This document shows positions 49,420 through 58,845 of a stretch of DNA of 64,000 nucleotides, piece after piece. The stretch is from Bauldia sp. (lineage in GTDB: Bacteria > Pseudomonadota > Alphaproteobacteria > Rhizobiales > Kaistiaceae). Position 1 is the first letter of the stretch, and each line of letters starts with the position of its first letter. Below the pieces are notes generated by a model. That model was not told where the DNA came from, searched no databases, and saw only the letters and a list, made by a program, of their open reading frames with translations. The position numbers were made by a program, and so were the translations under genes. The stretch is taken from contig JANQRX010000002.1 in the NCBI GenBank assembly GCA_028284325.1, positions 124,001-188,000 of the forward strand. Direction: 5' to 3'.

Positions 49420-50622
49420 ATGATGATGCGACTTCAGAAGATGCTACCGGCGGTCGCCCTCGCCGCCGGTCTGACCGCCGGCAGCGGATCGGCCCTGGCC
49501 TGTCAATCGGAAGGCAGCTTCGGCGCCTGGCTCCAGAACGTGAAGGCCGAGGCGCGGGCGATGGGCATGTCCCAGCGCGCCATCGATTCGGCGCTCGGCA
49601 ATGTCCGCTTCGATCCCTCGATCGTGAAGAAGGACCGGGCGCAGGGCGTCTTCGCGCAGGATTTCCTGACCTTTTCCGGGCGCATGGTGGCCTCCTACCG
49701 GCTGCAGCACGGCGCCAACAACATCGGCAAGTATCGGGACACGTTTGCGCGCATCGAGCGCGATTACGGGGTGCCGGCGCCGGTCCTGACGGCGTTCTGG
49801 GGGCTGGAGACCGATTTCGGCGCCAATATCGGCGACGGCCCGACGCTCACCTCGCTGGCGACGCTGGCCTATGACTGCCGGCGGCCCGACCTCTTTCGCC
49901 GCCAGCTTCTGAGCGCCATCCGGATTATCGATCGCGGCGACCTGACGGCGCGGCAGTTGCGCGGGCCCTGGGCGGGCGAGCTGGGCCAGGTGCAGTTCCT
50001 GCCCGAGCACTATGTCGAATTCGGCATCGACTATGACGGCGACGGCCGGGTCGATCTTCTGAAGAGCCGCTCCGACTCGCTTGCTTCGGCGGCTAACTAT
50101 CTCCAACATCTCGGCTGGCGCCGCGGCGAGCCGTGGCTGCGCGAGGTGCGGGTGCCGGAGTCGCTGCCGTGGGAGCAGGCCGATATCGCCATCAAGCACC
50201 CGGTGTCGCAATGGACGGCGTGGGGCGTGAGGTTGCGCGACGGCGGCGCCGTTCCGGCCGGCGACCCGCCCGCCTCGCTGCTCCTGCCCATGGGCAAGGA
50301 CGGTCCGGCGTTCCTGTCCTACACCAACTTCGACGTCTATCTCGTGTGGAACAACTCGCTCGTCTACTCCACGACCGCGGCCTATTTCGCCACGCGCCTC
50401 GCCGGCCAGCCCAAGGTCAGCGCCGGGCGAGGGGCCCAGGTTCTGAGCCTCGGCGAGGTCAAGGAGGTCCAGCGGCTGCTCGCCGCCCGCGGCTACGATG
50501 TCGGCAAGATCGACGGCATCATCGGCCGTCGCACCCGCGCGGCGGTCAAGGCGGTGCAGCTTCAACTGGGTCTGCCGGCCGATTCCTACCCGTCGAGGCG
50601 CCTGCTCGCCGCTTTGCGGTGA
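49420..50622 (+). CDS. Lytic murein transglycosylase (MltB/SLT_2 family) with peptidoglycan-binding domain
   Basis: 400-residue exported enzyme. A signal peptide (LPAVALAAGLTAGSGSALAC) ends in ALAC, which may be a lipobox with Cys28 or a signal peptidase I site. The SLT_2 domain has the catalytic Glu130 in AFWGLETDFGANIGDGPTL and the later AGELGQVQFLPEHYVEFGID. A C-terminal peptidoglycan-binding module (SLGEVKEVQRLLAARGYDVG, IDGIIGRRTRAAVKAVQL) follows. It cuts glycan strands in the periplasm, leaving 1,6-anhydro ends. ATG after AAGGAGACAACGGAGAAC. Confidence 0.94.
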   Translation: MMMRLQKMLPAVALAAGLTAGSGSALACQSEGSFGAWLQNVKAEARAMGMSQRAIDSALGNVRFDPSIVKKDRAQGVFAQDFLTFSGRMVASYRLQHGANNIGKYRDTFARIERDYGVPAPVLTAFWGLETDFGANIGDGPTLTSLATLAYDCRRPDLFRRQLLSAIRIIDRGDLTARQLRGPWAGELGQVQFLPEHYVEFGIDYDGDGRVDLLKSRSDSLASAANYLQHLGWRRGEPWLREVRVPESLPWEQADIAIKHPVSQWTAWGVRLRDGGAVPAGDPPASLLLPMGKDGPAFLSYTNFDVYLVWNNSLVYSTTAAYFATRLAGQPKVSAGRGAQVLSLGEVKEVQRLLAARGYDVGKIDGIIGRRTRAAVKAVQLQLGLPADSYPSRRLLAALR

Positions 50623-50631
50623 GGTGCGGCC

Positions 50632-52440
50632 TCAGGATTTGACGCGGACGTAGCTGCCGGGCGCGTCCTCGGTCGGCTTGTGCTTCTTGCTGCCCATGGG
50701 CGGCGGCTTCGTGCGCGACTTGGACAGGTCTTCGATCCAGCCCTGCCAGTGGTCCCACCAGGAGCCCGGGTGCAGCTCCGCGCGTTCCAGCCACGCGTCA
50801 TAGGTGTCGCCCCGGGGCCGTTTGCCCGTCCAGTACTGGTACTTGTTGCGGGCCGGCGGGTTGATGACACCGGCGATATGGCCCGAACCGGCCAGCACGA
50901 ACTTCACCTTGCCGCCGAAGAAGCTCGATCCGTAGGCCACCGACCGCGGCGGGGCGATGTGATCGTCCCGCGTCGCGAGATTGTAGATCGGCACCTTGAT
51001 CTTCTTCAGGTCGAGCAGCTCGCCGTCGATGATCATCTCACCGCGAGCCAGACGGTTATCCAGGTAACAATTGCGCAGATAGAAGGCGTGGTTGGCCGCC
51101 GGCATCCGGGTCGTGTCGGCGTTCCACGACAGGAGATCGAACGCCGAGGGGTGCTTGCCCATGAAGTAGTTCGAAATCACGTAGGGCCAGATGAGGTCGT
51201 CGGGCCGCAGCATGTTGAATGCGACGGCCATGTTCTGGCCTTCGAGGTAGCCGCGCACGCCCATCTGCTTCTCGAGCGAGGCGATCTGCTCCTCGTCGAC
51301 AAAGACCTTGAGGTCGCCGGCATGGGTAAAGTCGACCTGGGTCGCGAACAGCGTCGCCGAGCGTATCCGCTTGTCGCCCTTGGCGGCGGCGTAGGCGAGC
51401 GCGACCGTCAGCAACGTCCCGCCGACGCAATAGCCGACGGTGTTGACGCTGTCGGAGCCGGTGATGTCGCCGATGACGTCGAGGGATTCGAAGATCCCCT
51501 GGCGCATGTAGTGGCTGAAATCCTTCCTGGCCTGTTTGGGGCCGGGGTTGACCCAGGACACGACGAACACGGTGTGGCCCTGTTCCACGCACCACTTGAT
51601 GAAGGATTTCTGCGGATTGAGATCGAGGATGTAGAACTTGTTGATCCACGGCGGCACGATCAGCAGCGGCCGCTTGAGGACCTTGTCGGTCGCCGGCGCG
51701 TACTGGATCAGTTGGCAGAGATCGTTCTGATGGACGACCTTGCCGGGTGTGGACGCCACGTCGACGCCGAGCTCGAACCGGCCGGGCTCCGAATGCCGGA
51801 TCTTGAGCGTGCCCTTGCCGGCCTGGATGTCCTCGGCCAGCATATGCATGCCGCGCACCAGATTGTCGCCGTCGGTGGCCAGGGTTTCGCGCAGGAGTTC
51901 CGGATTGGTGAGGATGAAGTTGGTGGGCGACAGCGCGCTCGCGATCTGACGGACGTAGAACGCGGCCTTGTGGCGGGTCTTCTCGTCCAGGCCGTGGGCG
52001 TTGGTGACCAGGAGTTCCGCCCAGCCGGTGGTGATGAGATAGGCCTGCTTGACGAAGTCGAAGAGCTGGTTCCGCTCCCATTCCGCCGCGCCGAAGCGCT
52101 TGTCGGTCGGTTTGGGAACGACAGCCGGGGGGACGGCCTCGCCGAGCATGCGGGCGAGCGACGACGTCCAGAGGTTCACGTAGCCGGCGTAGAGATAGCT
52201 CTGGGCCTGGAGCAGCCGCGCGGGATCGGCCGTCCAGTATTCGTAGACCGCGGTCAGGGTCTTGATCATGTCGGTCAGGTGACCGGAGAGCTCCGGCGGC
52301 GGGTTGCCCTCCTCGCGCGGCTTGAGATAGGCCGCCAGCACCCGGCCGCCTTCCTCGATGAAGCGCGCGATGTTGCCCGCCAGAACCTCGGGATTCTTGA
52401 CCGTGAACGGCAGGTCTGTTGAAGTTGGTTCGTCGTCCAT
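50632..52440 (-). CDS. phaC: Class I poly(3-hydroxyalkanoate) synthase PhaC
   Basis: 602-residue polymerase that joins (R)-3-hydroxyacyl-CoA units into polyester storage granules. The N-terminal PhaC_N part includes NYVDFF-like region (here LTDMIKTLTAVYEYWTADPA), then the alpha/beta-hydrolase core with lipase-like box GYCVGGTLL (catalytic Cys338), Asp in SWNADTTRMP and His in LAGSGHIAGVINPP. Length and order are class I. No phasin or phaR is next to it. Divergent from the lipoprotein gene and convergent with the transglycosylase gene. Confidence 0.96.
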   Translation of the reverse strand: MDDEPTSTDLPFTVKNPEVLAGNIARFIEEGGRVLAAYLKPREEGNPPPELSGHLTDMIKTLTAVYEYWTADPARLLQAQSYLYAGYVNLWTSSLARMLGEAVPPAVVPKPTDKRFGAAEWERNQLFDFVKQAYLITTGWAELLVTNAHGLDEKTRHKAAFYVRQIASALSPTNFILTNPELLRETLATDGDNLVRGMHMLAEDIQAGKGTLKIRHSEPGRFELGVDVASTPGKVVHQNDLCQLIQYAPATDKVLKRPLLIVPPWINKFYILDLNPQKSFIKWCVEQGHTVFVVSWVNPGPKQARKDFSHYMRQGIFESLDVIGDITGSDSVNTVGYCVGGTLLTVALAYAAAKGDKRIRSATLFATQVDFTHAGDLKVFVDEEQIASLEKQMGVRGYLEGQNMAVAFNMLRPDDLIWPYVISNYFMGKHPSAFDLLSWNADTTRMPAANHAFYLRNCYLDNRLARGEMIIDGELLDLKKIKVPIYNLATRDDHIAPPRSVAYGSSFFGGKVKFVLAGSGHIAGVINPPARNKYQYWTGKRPRGDTYDAWLERAELHPGSWWDHWQGWIEDLSKSRTKPPPMGSKKHKPTEDAPGSYVRVKS

Positions 52441-52527
52441 CGTTTTCCTGCCCCTGGGGCGATGCGCCCCCCTTATTTCGTCATAATACGCCTGTAGTTA
52501 AGGTTTGAAGGCACAAGGCGCACGAAT

Positions 52528-52938
52528 TTGCATTCTTCGCTAACGATCATCTCCCGCGCCGGTCCGGGACGAAATGGACCGGGCCGGTTTCTTGCGGTCT
52601 GCGGCTGCGTCGCAGTCGTGGCGGCTCTGTCGGCCGGATGTTCGCGCTCGATGGGCGAATTTGCCGAGAATGGTGCAACGCCCCCGGCGGCCGGTGGCCC
52701 AGTGGTAATTGCGCCCGCGACCACCGGATCGGTTCCGGGCGATGTACCGCCGACGGCGCTGGCGGTCGAACCGCCGCCGCCCGGAGGGGCAACGTTCGAT
52801 GCGGCCGTTGCGCCGCCGCCGCTGCCCGATGAGGCGCAGGCGAGCACCGACGAGTCGCCCCGCATCCTGACGCCGGAGGAGCGGGCCAGGATCATCGCCG
52901 AACTCGAAGCCCTTGCCCGGCGTCAGTCGGAGTACTAA
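52528..52938 (+). CDS. Proline-rich putative lipoprotein
   Basis: 136-residue protein I do not recognise. A hydrophobic stretch (FLAVCGCVAVVAALSAGC) ends in a lipobox LSAGC with Cys38, then a Pro/Ala/Gly-rich linker of about 70 residues (TALAVEPPPPGG, VAPPPLPDEAQ), and a short helical end (ILTPEERARIIAELEALARR) that resembles a conserved tail in other alphaproteobacterial small lipoproteins. The start is TTG, with AAGG 10 bases upstream; no ATG or GTG fits before the signal. The linker could span periplasm to reach peptidoglycan. It precedes the aminotransferase gene by 35 bases. Confidence 0.7.
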   Translation: MHSSLTIISRAGPGRNGPGRFLAVCGCVAVVAALSAGCSRSMGEFAENGATPPAAGGPVVIAPATTGSVPGDVPPTALAVEPPPPGGATFDAAVAPPPLPDEAQASTDESPRILTPEERARIIAELEALARRQSEY

Positions 52939-52973
52939 GCAGGCGCCAACATCACGCGGATCGGTTGATATCC

Positions 52974-54197
52974 ATGTCGTCGGACTTCTTTCGCGTCAAA
53001 CGTCTGCCGCCCTACGTCTTCGAGCAGGTCAACCGCCTGAAGGCCGCCGCGCGCGGCGAGGGCGCGGACATCATCGACCTCGGCATGGGCAATCCGGACC
53101 TGCCGACGCCACCGCATATCGTCGACAAGCTCGTTCACACGGCGCGCCGCGAAGACACCCACGGCTACTCCGCCTCGCGCGGCATCAACGGTCTGCGCAA
53201 GGCGCAGGCGGCCTATTACGACCGGCGTTTCGGCGTGAAGGTCGATCCCGATCGCCAGGTGATCGTGACGATCGGCTCCAAGGAGGGCTTCGCCAACATC
53301 GCCCAGGCGATCACCGCGCCAGGCGATGTGGTGCTCTGCCCCAATCCCAGCTACCCGATCCACGCCTTCGGCTTCCTCATGGCCGGCGGCGTCATCCGCG
53401 CGCTGCCCGCCGAGCCCGGTCCGGACTATTTCCACGCGCTGGAACGGGCGGTCATGCATTCGATCCCCAAGCCGATTGCCGTGGTGACGTGCTACCCGTC
53501 GAATCCGACCGCCAACATCGCCGATCTCGACTTCTATCGCGATCTGGTGAGCTTCGCCCGGCGCCACGATCTGATCGTGCTGTCCGATCTCGCCTACGCC
53601 GAGGTCTATTTCGACGACAATCCGCCGCCCTCGATCCTCGAGGTGCCGGGCGCGATGGAGGTGGCGATCGAGTTCACCTCGCTGTCGAAGACCTTCTCCA
53701 TGGCCGGGTGGCGGATCGGTTTCGCGGTCGGCAATGAGCGGCTGATCGCCGCACTGGGCCGGGTCAAGTCGTACCTCGACTACGGCGCCTTCACGCCGAT
53801 CCAGGTCGCGGCAACGGCCGCGCTCAACGGGCCGGCCGACTGCATCGAGGAGATGCGTTCCACCTACCGGAAGCGCCGCGACGCGCTGGTGGAGAGTTTC
53901 GGGCGCGCCGGCTGGTCGATTCCGGCGCCGACGGCGTCGATGTTCGCCTGGGCGCCGGTGCCCGAGCGTTTCCGCGCCCTGGGATCGCTGGAGTTTTCCA
54001 AGATCCTGATCGAGAAGGCCGAGGTCGCGGTGGCGCCCGGCATCGGCTTCGGCGAGCACGGCGACGACTATGTGCGGATCGCCCTGGTGGAGAACGAACA
54101 GCGCATCCGCCAGGCCGGCCGCAACCTCCGCCGGTTTCTTGAAACCGCCGACGAAACATTGCACAACGTCGTCCCCATGGCGGGCGCCGGCCGATAG
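52974..54197 (+). CDS. Class I/II aminotransferase (AlaC/LL-diaminopimelate aminotransferase-like)
   Basis: 407-residue PLP aminotransferase of fold type I. Parts: IIDLGMGNPDLPTPPHIVDK, THGYSASRGINGLRKAQAAYY, and the PLP lysine in SLSKTFSMAGWRIGFAVG. The nearest named relatives are AlaC (alanine-synthesising) and so-called LL-diaminopimelate aminotransferases. The position directly before homoserine dehydrogenase is standard in Hyphomicrobiales. Both a TTG nine bases earlier and this ATG are possible; I prefer ATG. Confidence 0.92.
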   Translation: MSSDFFRVKRLPPYVFEQVNRLKAAARGEGADIIDLGMGNPDLPTPPHIVDKLVHTARREDTHGYSASRGINGLRKAQAAYYDRRFGVKVDPDRQVIVTIGSKEGFANIAQAITAPGDVVLCPNPSYPIHAFGFLMAGGVIRALPAEPGPDYFHALERAVMHSIPKPIAVVTCYPSNPTANIADLDFYRDLVSFARRHDLIVLSDLAYAEVYFDDNPPPSILEVPGAMEVAIEFTSLSKTFSMAGWRIGFAVGNERLIAALGRVKSYLDYGAFTPIQVAATAALNGPADCIEEMRSTYRKRRDALVESFGRAGWSIPAPTASMFAWAPVPERFRALGSLEFSKILIEKAEVAVAPGIGFGEHGDDYVRIALVENEQRIRQAGRNLRRFLETADETLHNVVPMAGAGR

Positions 54198-54220
54198 CGC
54201 GGCGCGTCCGGAGCGATCAG

Positions 54221-55546
54221 ATGGCGGAAGCGTTGCGGCTCGGCGTGGCCGGCCTTGGCACGGTCGGTGGCTCGCTCGTCCGACTCCTTGAACGTCACGG
54301 CAACGAGTTCGCCGTCCGCAACGGGCGGCGGGTGCGGATCACGTCCGTGTGCGCCCGCGACCGCAGCCGCGACCGCGGTTTCGACATCTCCGCGTACACA
54401 TGGTTCGACGACCCCGTCGACATGGCGGCCAGCGACGAGATCGACGTCTTCGTGGAACTGATGGGCGGTGCCGACGGCGTGGCCCATGGCTCGGTCAAGC
54501 AGGCGCTCAAGGCCGGCAAACACGTGGTGACCGCCAACAAGGCGCTGCTCGCCACCCACGGCAACGCCTTGGCGGAACTTGCCGACGAGATCGGTGTCAG
54601 TCTCAACTTCGAGGCGGCCGCTGCCGGCGGCATCCCGGTCATCAAGACCATGCGCGAAGCGCTGTCCGGCAACAATGTCAGCCGCGTCTATGGCATCCTC
54701 AACGGCACCTGTAACTACATCCTCACCCGCATGGAGCACGAGGGCCTGACCTTCGACGCCTGCCTCGCGGAAGCGCAGCGGCTCGGTTACGCCGAGGCGG
54801 ACCCGGCCTTCGATATCGGCGGCCAGGACACGGCCCACAAGCTCGCCCTGCTCACGGCGATCGCCTTCGGCACAAGGGTCGAGCTCGATTCGATCTATGT
54901 CGAGGGCATCACGTCGGTGACGCCGGCCGATATCGTCGCCGCCGACGAGCTCGGCTACCGGATCAAGCTACTCGGTGTCGCCAACCGGACCGAAACCGGG
55001 ATCGAGCAACGCGTCCACCTCGCCATGGTGCCGAAGTCTTCGGTGCTCGCGCGGGTGGAAGGCGTGACCAACGCCGTCGCCGTCGACGGCGATTTCGTGG
55101 GACAACTGGTGCTGTCCGGTCCGGGTGCGGGTGGCGAGGCCACCGCCTCGGCCGTCGCGGCGGACATCGCCGATCTTGCCCGCGGTGACCGGATGAGCAC
55201 GTTTGGCCGTCCGGCCTCGACGCTCGAGCCTTATCGCCGCGCCGCCATGCGGCGTCATGCCGGCGGCTACTATGTCCGCCTGTCGGTCTATGACCGGCCG
55301 GGCGCGTTCGCCGCGATCGCCAAGCGGATGGCGGAGGCCGACATCTCGCTGGAATCGATCGTTCAGCGCGCGCGGGCGCCACGGACGGCGGCACCCAGCC
55401 ATATGGAGCCGGAGGCGCCGCAGCCGGTCATCCTCGTCACTTACGAAACGACCGAAAAGGCGATCCGCGACGCGCTCGCCGCCATTCTCGGGGATGGCCA
55501 TATCGCCGACGGTCCGCAGATGATCCGGATCGAGAATCTCGACTGA
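54221..55546 (+). CDS. hom: Homoserine dehydrogenase
   Basis: 441-residue NAD(P)-dependent enzyme that reduces aspartate semialdehyde to homoserine, feeding threonine and methionine (and the metY substrate). N-terminal Rossmann motif GVAGLGTVGGSLVRLL, catalytic domain with GKHVVTANKALLA, GILNGTCNYILTRME and DPAFDIGGQDTAHKLALL, and a C-terminal ACT domain (YVRLSVYDRPGAFAAIAKRM), which gives feedback control by threonine. Start ATG follows the aminotransferase by 23 bases. Confidence 0.97.
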   Translation: MAEALRLGVAGLGTVGGSLVRLLERHGNEFAVRNGRRVRITSVCARDRSRDRGFDISAYTWFDDPVDMAASDEIDVFVELMGGADGVAHGSVKQALKAGKHVVTANKALLATHGNALAELADEIGVSLNFEAAAAGGIPVIKTMREALSGNNVSRVYGILNGTCNYILTRMEHEGLTFDACLAEAQRLGYAEADPAFDIGGQDTAHKLALLTAIAFGTRVELDSIYVEGITSVTPADIVAADELGYRIKLLGVANRTETGIEQRVHLAMVPKSSVLARVEGVTNAVAVDGDFVGQLVLSGPGAGGEATASAVAADIADLARGDRMSTFGRPASTLEPYRRAAMRRHAGGYYVRLSVYDRPGAFAAIAKRMAEADISLESIVQRARAPRTAAPSHMEPEAPQPVILVTYETTEKAIRDALAAILGDGHIADGPQMIRIENLD

Positions 55547-55577
55547 GCGTTCCGCCACGGGGGAGGATCACAGAGAC

Positions 55578-56594
55578 ATGACCACGGTGGCCGCGTCCAC
55601 GCGGAAGGAATCGCCGCTCACACGCATCCTGACGCTGGAGCTCGCGCGGGTGACCGAGCGGGCGGCCGTTGCCGCAGCCCGCCTGCGGGGGCGTGGCGAC
55701 GAGTTCGCGGCCGATCAGGCGGCCGTCGATGCCATGCGCAAGGAGCTGAACGCGCTTCCCATCGACGGCACCGTGGTGATCGGCGAGGGTGAGCGCGACG
55801 AGGCACCGATGCTGTTCATCGGCGAGAAGGTCGGGGCGTCCGGCGGGCCGGCCCTCGATATCGCGCTCGATCCGCTGGAAGGGACGACGATCGCGGCGAA
55901 GAACCTGCCCAACTCGATCGCCGTGATCGCACTCGCCGAGAAGGGGAGCCTGCTCGCGGCGCCGGACGTCTACATGGATAAGGTCGCGATCGGGCCCGGT
56001 TTCGATCCGGGGCTGGTTACGCTCGACATGCCGCCGGCCGAACGCCTGAAGGCGCTCGCCAAGGCACGCGGCGTGTCGGTGTCGCAGATCACGGCCTGCG
56101 TCCTCGATCGTCCTCGGCACGCCAAGATGATCGACGAAATCCGCGAGGCGGGCGCCGCGATCAGCCTGATCGGCGACGGTGACGTGGCCGGCGTCATCCA
56201 CGTGACCGATCCGGAGACCTCCGGCATCGACATCTACATGGGCATCGGCGGCGCACCCGAGGGTGTGCTGGCCGCGGCGGCGCTACGGTGCATTGGCGGG
56301 CAGATGCAGGGCCGGCTCGTCATCCACTCCGACACGCAGCGCGAACGCGCGATCAAGATGGGTGTGTCGGACCTCGACCGCATCTACGAGGCGACCGAAC
56401 TCGCCGGCGGCGACGTGCTGTTCTCCGCGACCGGCGTGACCGACGGTAACCTTCTCTCCGGTGTCCGCTTCTCCCATCGCGCGGTGTCTACCCACACGCT
56501 GGTGATGCGATCCTCATCGGGCACGGTGCGCTGGATCAGGGCCGAGCATCAGGACCTGCAGAAGTTCGTCGATGCGATCGACAATGATCCCTGA
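55578..56594 (+). CDS. glpX: Class II fructose-1,6-bisphosphatase GlpX
   Basis: 338-residue phosphatase of gluconeogenesis (and of the Calvin cycle in some relatives, where it also cleaves sedoheptulose bisphosphate). Motifs: LTLELARVTERAAVAAARLRG, GTVVIGEGERDEAPMLFIGE, DIALDPLEGTTIAAKNLPNS, and MGIGGAPEGVLAAAALRC. The metal ligands lie in the GEGERDEAP and DPLEGT parts. ATG preceded by GGGGGAGGATCACAGAG. Located between hom and recJ, the usual order. Confidence 0.97.
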   Translation: MTTVAASTRKESPLTRILTLELARVTERAAVAAARLRGRGDEFAADQAAVDAMRKELNALPIDGTVVIGEGERDEAPMLFIGEKVGASGGPALDIALDPLEGTTIAAKNLPNSIAVIALAEKGSLLAAPDVYMDKVAIGPGFDPGLVTLDMPPAERLKALAKARGVSVSQITACVLDRPRHAKMIDEIREAGAAISLIGDGDVAGVIHVTDPETSGIDIYMGIGGAPEGVLAAAALRCIGGQMQGRLVIHSDTQRERAIKMGVSDLDRIYEATELAGGDVLFSATGVTDGNLLSGVRFSHRAVSTHTLVMRSSSGTVRWIRAEHQDLQKFVDAIDNDP

Positions 56595-56609
56595 TCGGGG
56601 ACGGCGCGC

Positions 56610-58403
56610 TTGACGGCCGGCGCGAGCCGGAGCTTTCTGGGCGTCGACGCTTCGCTCGGCGGCCATCGCTGGATCAGTCGACTGGACGAGCGCGGCGCCG
56701 AGACCGCGGTCGCTATCGCCCAACACCACGGCGTGCCGGATATTGTCGCACGTGTGCTGGCCGGCCGGGACGTCACGGTCGACGCCGTCGAGGGCTTTCT
56801 CAACCCGACCCTGCGCGAGCTGATGCCGGACCCGGCCGTGATCACCGATCTGGAGGTCGCGGCCGGCCGGCTGGTGGCGGCGGTGGAGGCGCGCGAAACG
56901 GTCGCGATCTTCGGCGACTATGATGTCGACGGCGCGGCGTCGGCGGCGCTGATGCACCGCTTCCTGTCGTCGCTCGGGCTTGCGCCGCGCATCTACATCC
57001 CCGATCGGATCTTCGAGGGCTACGGTCCCAACGTCGAGGCCATGCGGAAGCTGGCGGAGTCGGGCGCGACCCTGATCGTCGCGGTCGATTGCGGTTCGGC
57101 GAGCTTCGAGGCGCTGGAGGAAGCCGAGCGCCTGGGCCTCGACGTGGTTGTCCTCGACCATCACGAGACCGGCGATCGCCTGCCGCCGGCGGCTGCGATC
57201 GCCAATCCCAACCGGCAGGACGATCTGTCGGGCCTCGGCTATCTCGCCGCCGTCGGCGTCGTCTACATGACACTGGTCGCCACCCATCGCCGCCTGCGCG
57301 AAAAGGGCTGGTATGAGGGACGCTCGGTCCCCGATCTTCTCCAATGGGCGGATCTGGTGGCGCTCGGCACGGTCTGCGACGTCGTGCCATTGGTCGGGCT
57401 CAACCGGGCGCTGGTCACCAAGGGGCTGGTCGTCATGGCCCGCCGGGGAAACCGCGGCCTTGCGGCCTTGGCCGACAGTGCCGGGCTCACCGGCCCGCTG
57501 TCGCCCTATCATCTCGGTTTCGTGCTCGGTCCCCGGATCAATGCCGGCGGACGCATCGGCGACGCCACCCTCGGCGCGACGCTCCTGTCGACCGACGATG
57601 CGGCGCAGGCCGGCGATATTGCGACAACGCTGGAGCGCCTGAACGGCGAGCGCCGGGCGATCGAAACCGAGATGTTGGAGCGCGCCGTCGCCGAGGCGGA
57701 CCGCGAGATCGGTGACGGCGAGGGCCCCCCGGTGCTGGTGTCCGCCCAGGAAGGCTGGCATCCGGGGGTCGTCGGCCTGATCGCCTCGCGCCTCAAGGAC
57801 CGGTTCAAGCGGCCGGCGGTCGCGATCGCGCTGCAGATGAACGGTCAGGGCACTGGCAGCGGGCGGTCGATTCCGGGCTTCGATATCGGGCGGGCCATGC
57901 GCGACGCGGTCGACGAGGGCCTGTTGCTCAAGGGCGGCGGGCACCCCATGGCGGCCGGACTGACGGTGACGGCCGACAGGCTCGGCGATCTGCGCGCCTT
58001 CCTCGAACGCCGCTTCGCCGCGACCTCGACGCTGCCCGATCGCCACGATCTCCTCGTCGACGGCGCCGTGACCGCGCGCGGTGCGTCCATAGACCTGATC
58101 GAGGCGCTGGAGACCGCCGGGCCCTATGGCGCCGGTCATCCGGAACCGTTGGTGGTCCTGCCCGGTCATCGGCTGGCGTTTGTCGAGGAGCACGCGGCCG
58201 GTCACGTGCGCGCGCGGCTTGCCAGCAGCGACGGCGCCGTCCTGTCCGGTGTCGCGTTTCGCGCCGTCGGCACCGATCTGGGGGCGGCGCTGGCGCGGGG
58301 CCGCGGGCGGCTGTTTCACGTTGCCGGTCATCTCACCATCGATCGGTGGCGCGACCGGACGACCGCCCAGCTTCGGATTCGCGACGCGGCGATCGCCGAT
58401 TAG
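56610..58403 (+). CDS. recJ: Single-stranded-DNA-specific exonuclease RecJ
   Basis: 597-residue 5'-3' exonuclease for recombination and mismatch repair. DHH motifs: FGDYDVDGAASAALM (motif I), AVDCGS, DVVVLDHHETGD (motif III), and the DHHA1 part GRSIPGFDIGRAM with GGGHPMAAGL (GGGH). The start appears to be TTG, preceded by GGGGACGGCGCGC, since no ATG fits before the conserved FLGVDASLGGHRWISRLD. It follows glpX closely. Confidence 0.95.
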   Translation: MTAGASRSFLGVDASLGGHRWISRLDERGAETAVAIAQHHGVPDIVARVLAGRDVTVDAVEGFLNPTLRELMPDPAVITDLEVAAGRLVAAVEARETVAIFGDYDVDGAASAALMHRFLSSLGLAPRIYIPDRIFEGYGPNVEAMRKLAESGATLIVAVDCGSASFEALEEAERLGLDVVVLDHHETGDRLPPAAAIANPNRQDDLSGLGYLAAVGVVYMTLVATHRRLREKGWYEGRSVPDLLQWADLVALGTVCDVVPLVGLNRALVTKGLVVMARRGNRGLAALADSAGLTGPLSPYHLGFVLGPRINAGGRIGDATLGATLLSTDDAAQAGDIATTLERLNGERRAIETEMLERAVAEADREIGDGEGPPVLVSAQEGWHPGVVGLIASRLKDRFKRPAVAIALQMNGQGTGSGRSIPGFDIGRAMRDAVDEGLLLKGGGHPMAAGLTVTADRLGDLRAFLERRFAATSTLPDRHDLLVDGAVTARGASIDLIEALETAGPYGAGHPEPLVVLPGHRLAFVEEHAAGHVRARLASSDGAVLSGVAFRAVGTDLGAALARGRGRLFHVAGHLTIDRWRDRTTAQLRIRDAAIAD

Positions 58404-58467
58404 AGCGCTTCATCCGACGGTGGTAAGCTAGGTCTTTGATTCGCAGGACAAATCAGGGGGTTTTCGA

Positions 58468-58785
58468 ATGTGGTTTCGCGACAAATTCATTCCCGGCTTC
58501 ATTGCAGCCGTTGTGCTGGTGCTCCTGCTCTGGATCTGGAATGTCGCCAGCGGCGGCCAGGTTCTGAGCCTGTTCGGTGGCGTGACCGCCGAACAACTGG
58601 CCGATGCCATCGAGGCGGTTGAAGGCACCCCCGGACCGCAAGGCGAAGCGGGCCCGGCCGGGCCCCAGGGGCCCGCGGGTGAAGCCGGACCGGCCGGATC
58701 CGCCGGACCACAGGGCGAACCGGGGCCGCAAGGCGAGGCTGGTCCACAGGGCCCGCAAGGCGAGCCCGGCCCAGCGGCGCAGTAG
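58468..58785 (+). CDS. Membrane-anchored collagen-like (Gly-X-Y) protein
   Basis: 105-residue protein of unknown function. Order: basic N-terminus MWFRDK, one transmembrane segment (about residues 8-26, [18 protein letters not shown]), a spacer with a short amphipathic helix ([14 protein letters not shown]), then 17 uninterrupted Gly-X-Y triplets (residues 53-103: [12 protein letters not shown] and so on) and Ala-Gln. The N-terminal charge suggests the triplet tail is in the periplasm. Such tails can form collagen triple helices. The ATG follows CAGGGGGTTTTCGA, a strong ribosome binding site, 64 bases after recJ. The DNA of the tail is highly repetitive but the reading frame is intact. Confidence 0.85.
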   Translation: MWFRDKFIPGFIAAVVLVLLLWIWNVASGGQVLSLFGGVTAEQLADAIEAVEGTPGPQGEAGPAGPQGPAGEAGPAGSAGPQGEPGPQGEAGPQGPQGEPGPAAQ

Positions 58786-58845
58786 CGACGCCTGACGATA
58801 TCGGCTGGCCGCCGGCGCTTGAGGGCGCTACCGGCGGCCGGCCGC

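Noticed and set aside
50680-52422. 580-codon plus-strand frame opposite phaC
   Set aside because: Shadow of phaC, whose catalytic residues are all present.
56514-58331. 605-codon minus-strand frame opposite recJ
   Set aside because: Shadow of recJ; composition is Arg/Gln/His-rich and no motif is visible.
58624-58783. Tandem GC-rich repeats resembling a minisatellite or CRISPR-like array
   Set aside because: The nine-base periodicity is codon-level repetition of Gly-X-Y; there are no spacers of constant length and the frame is uninterrupted.
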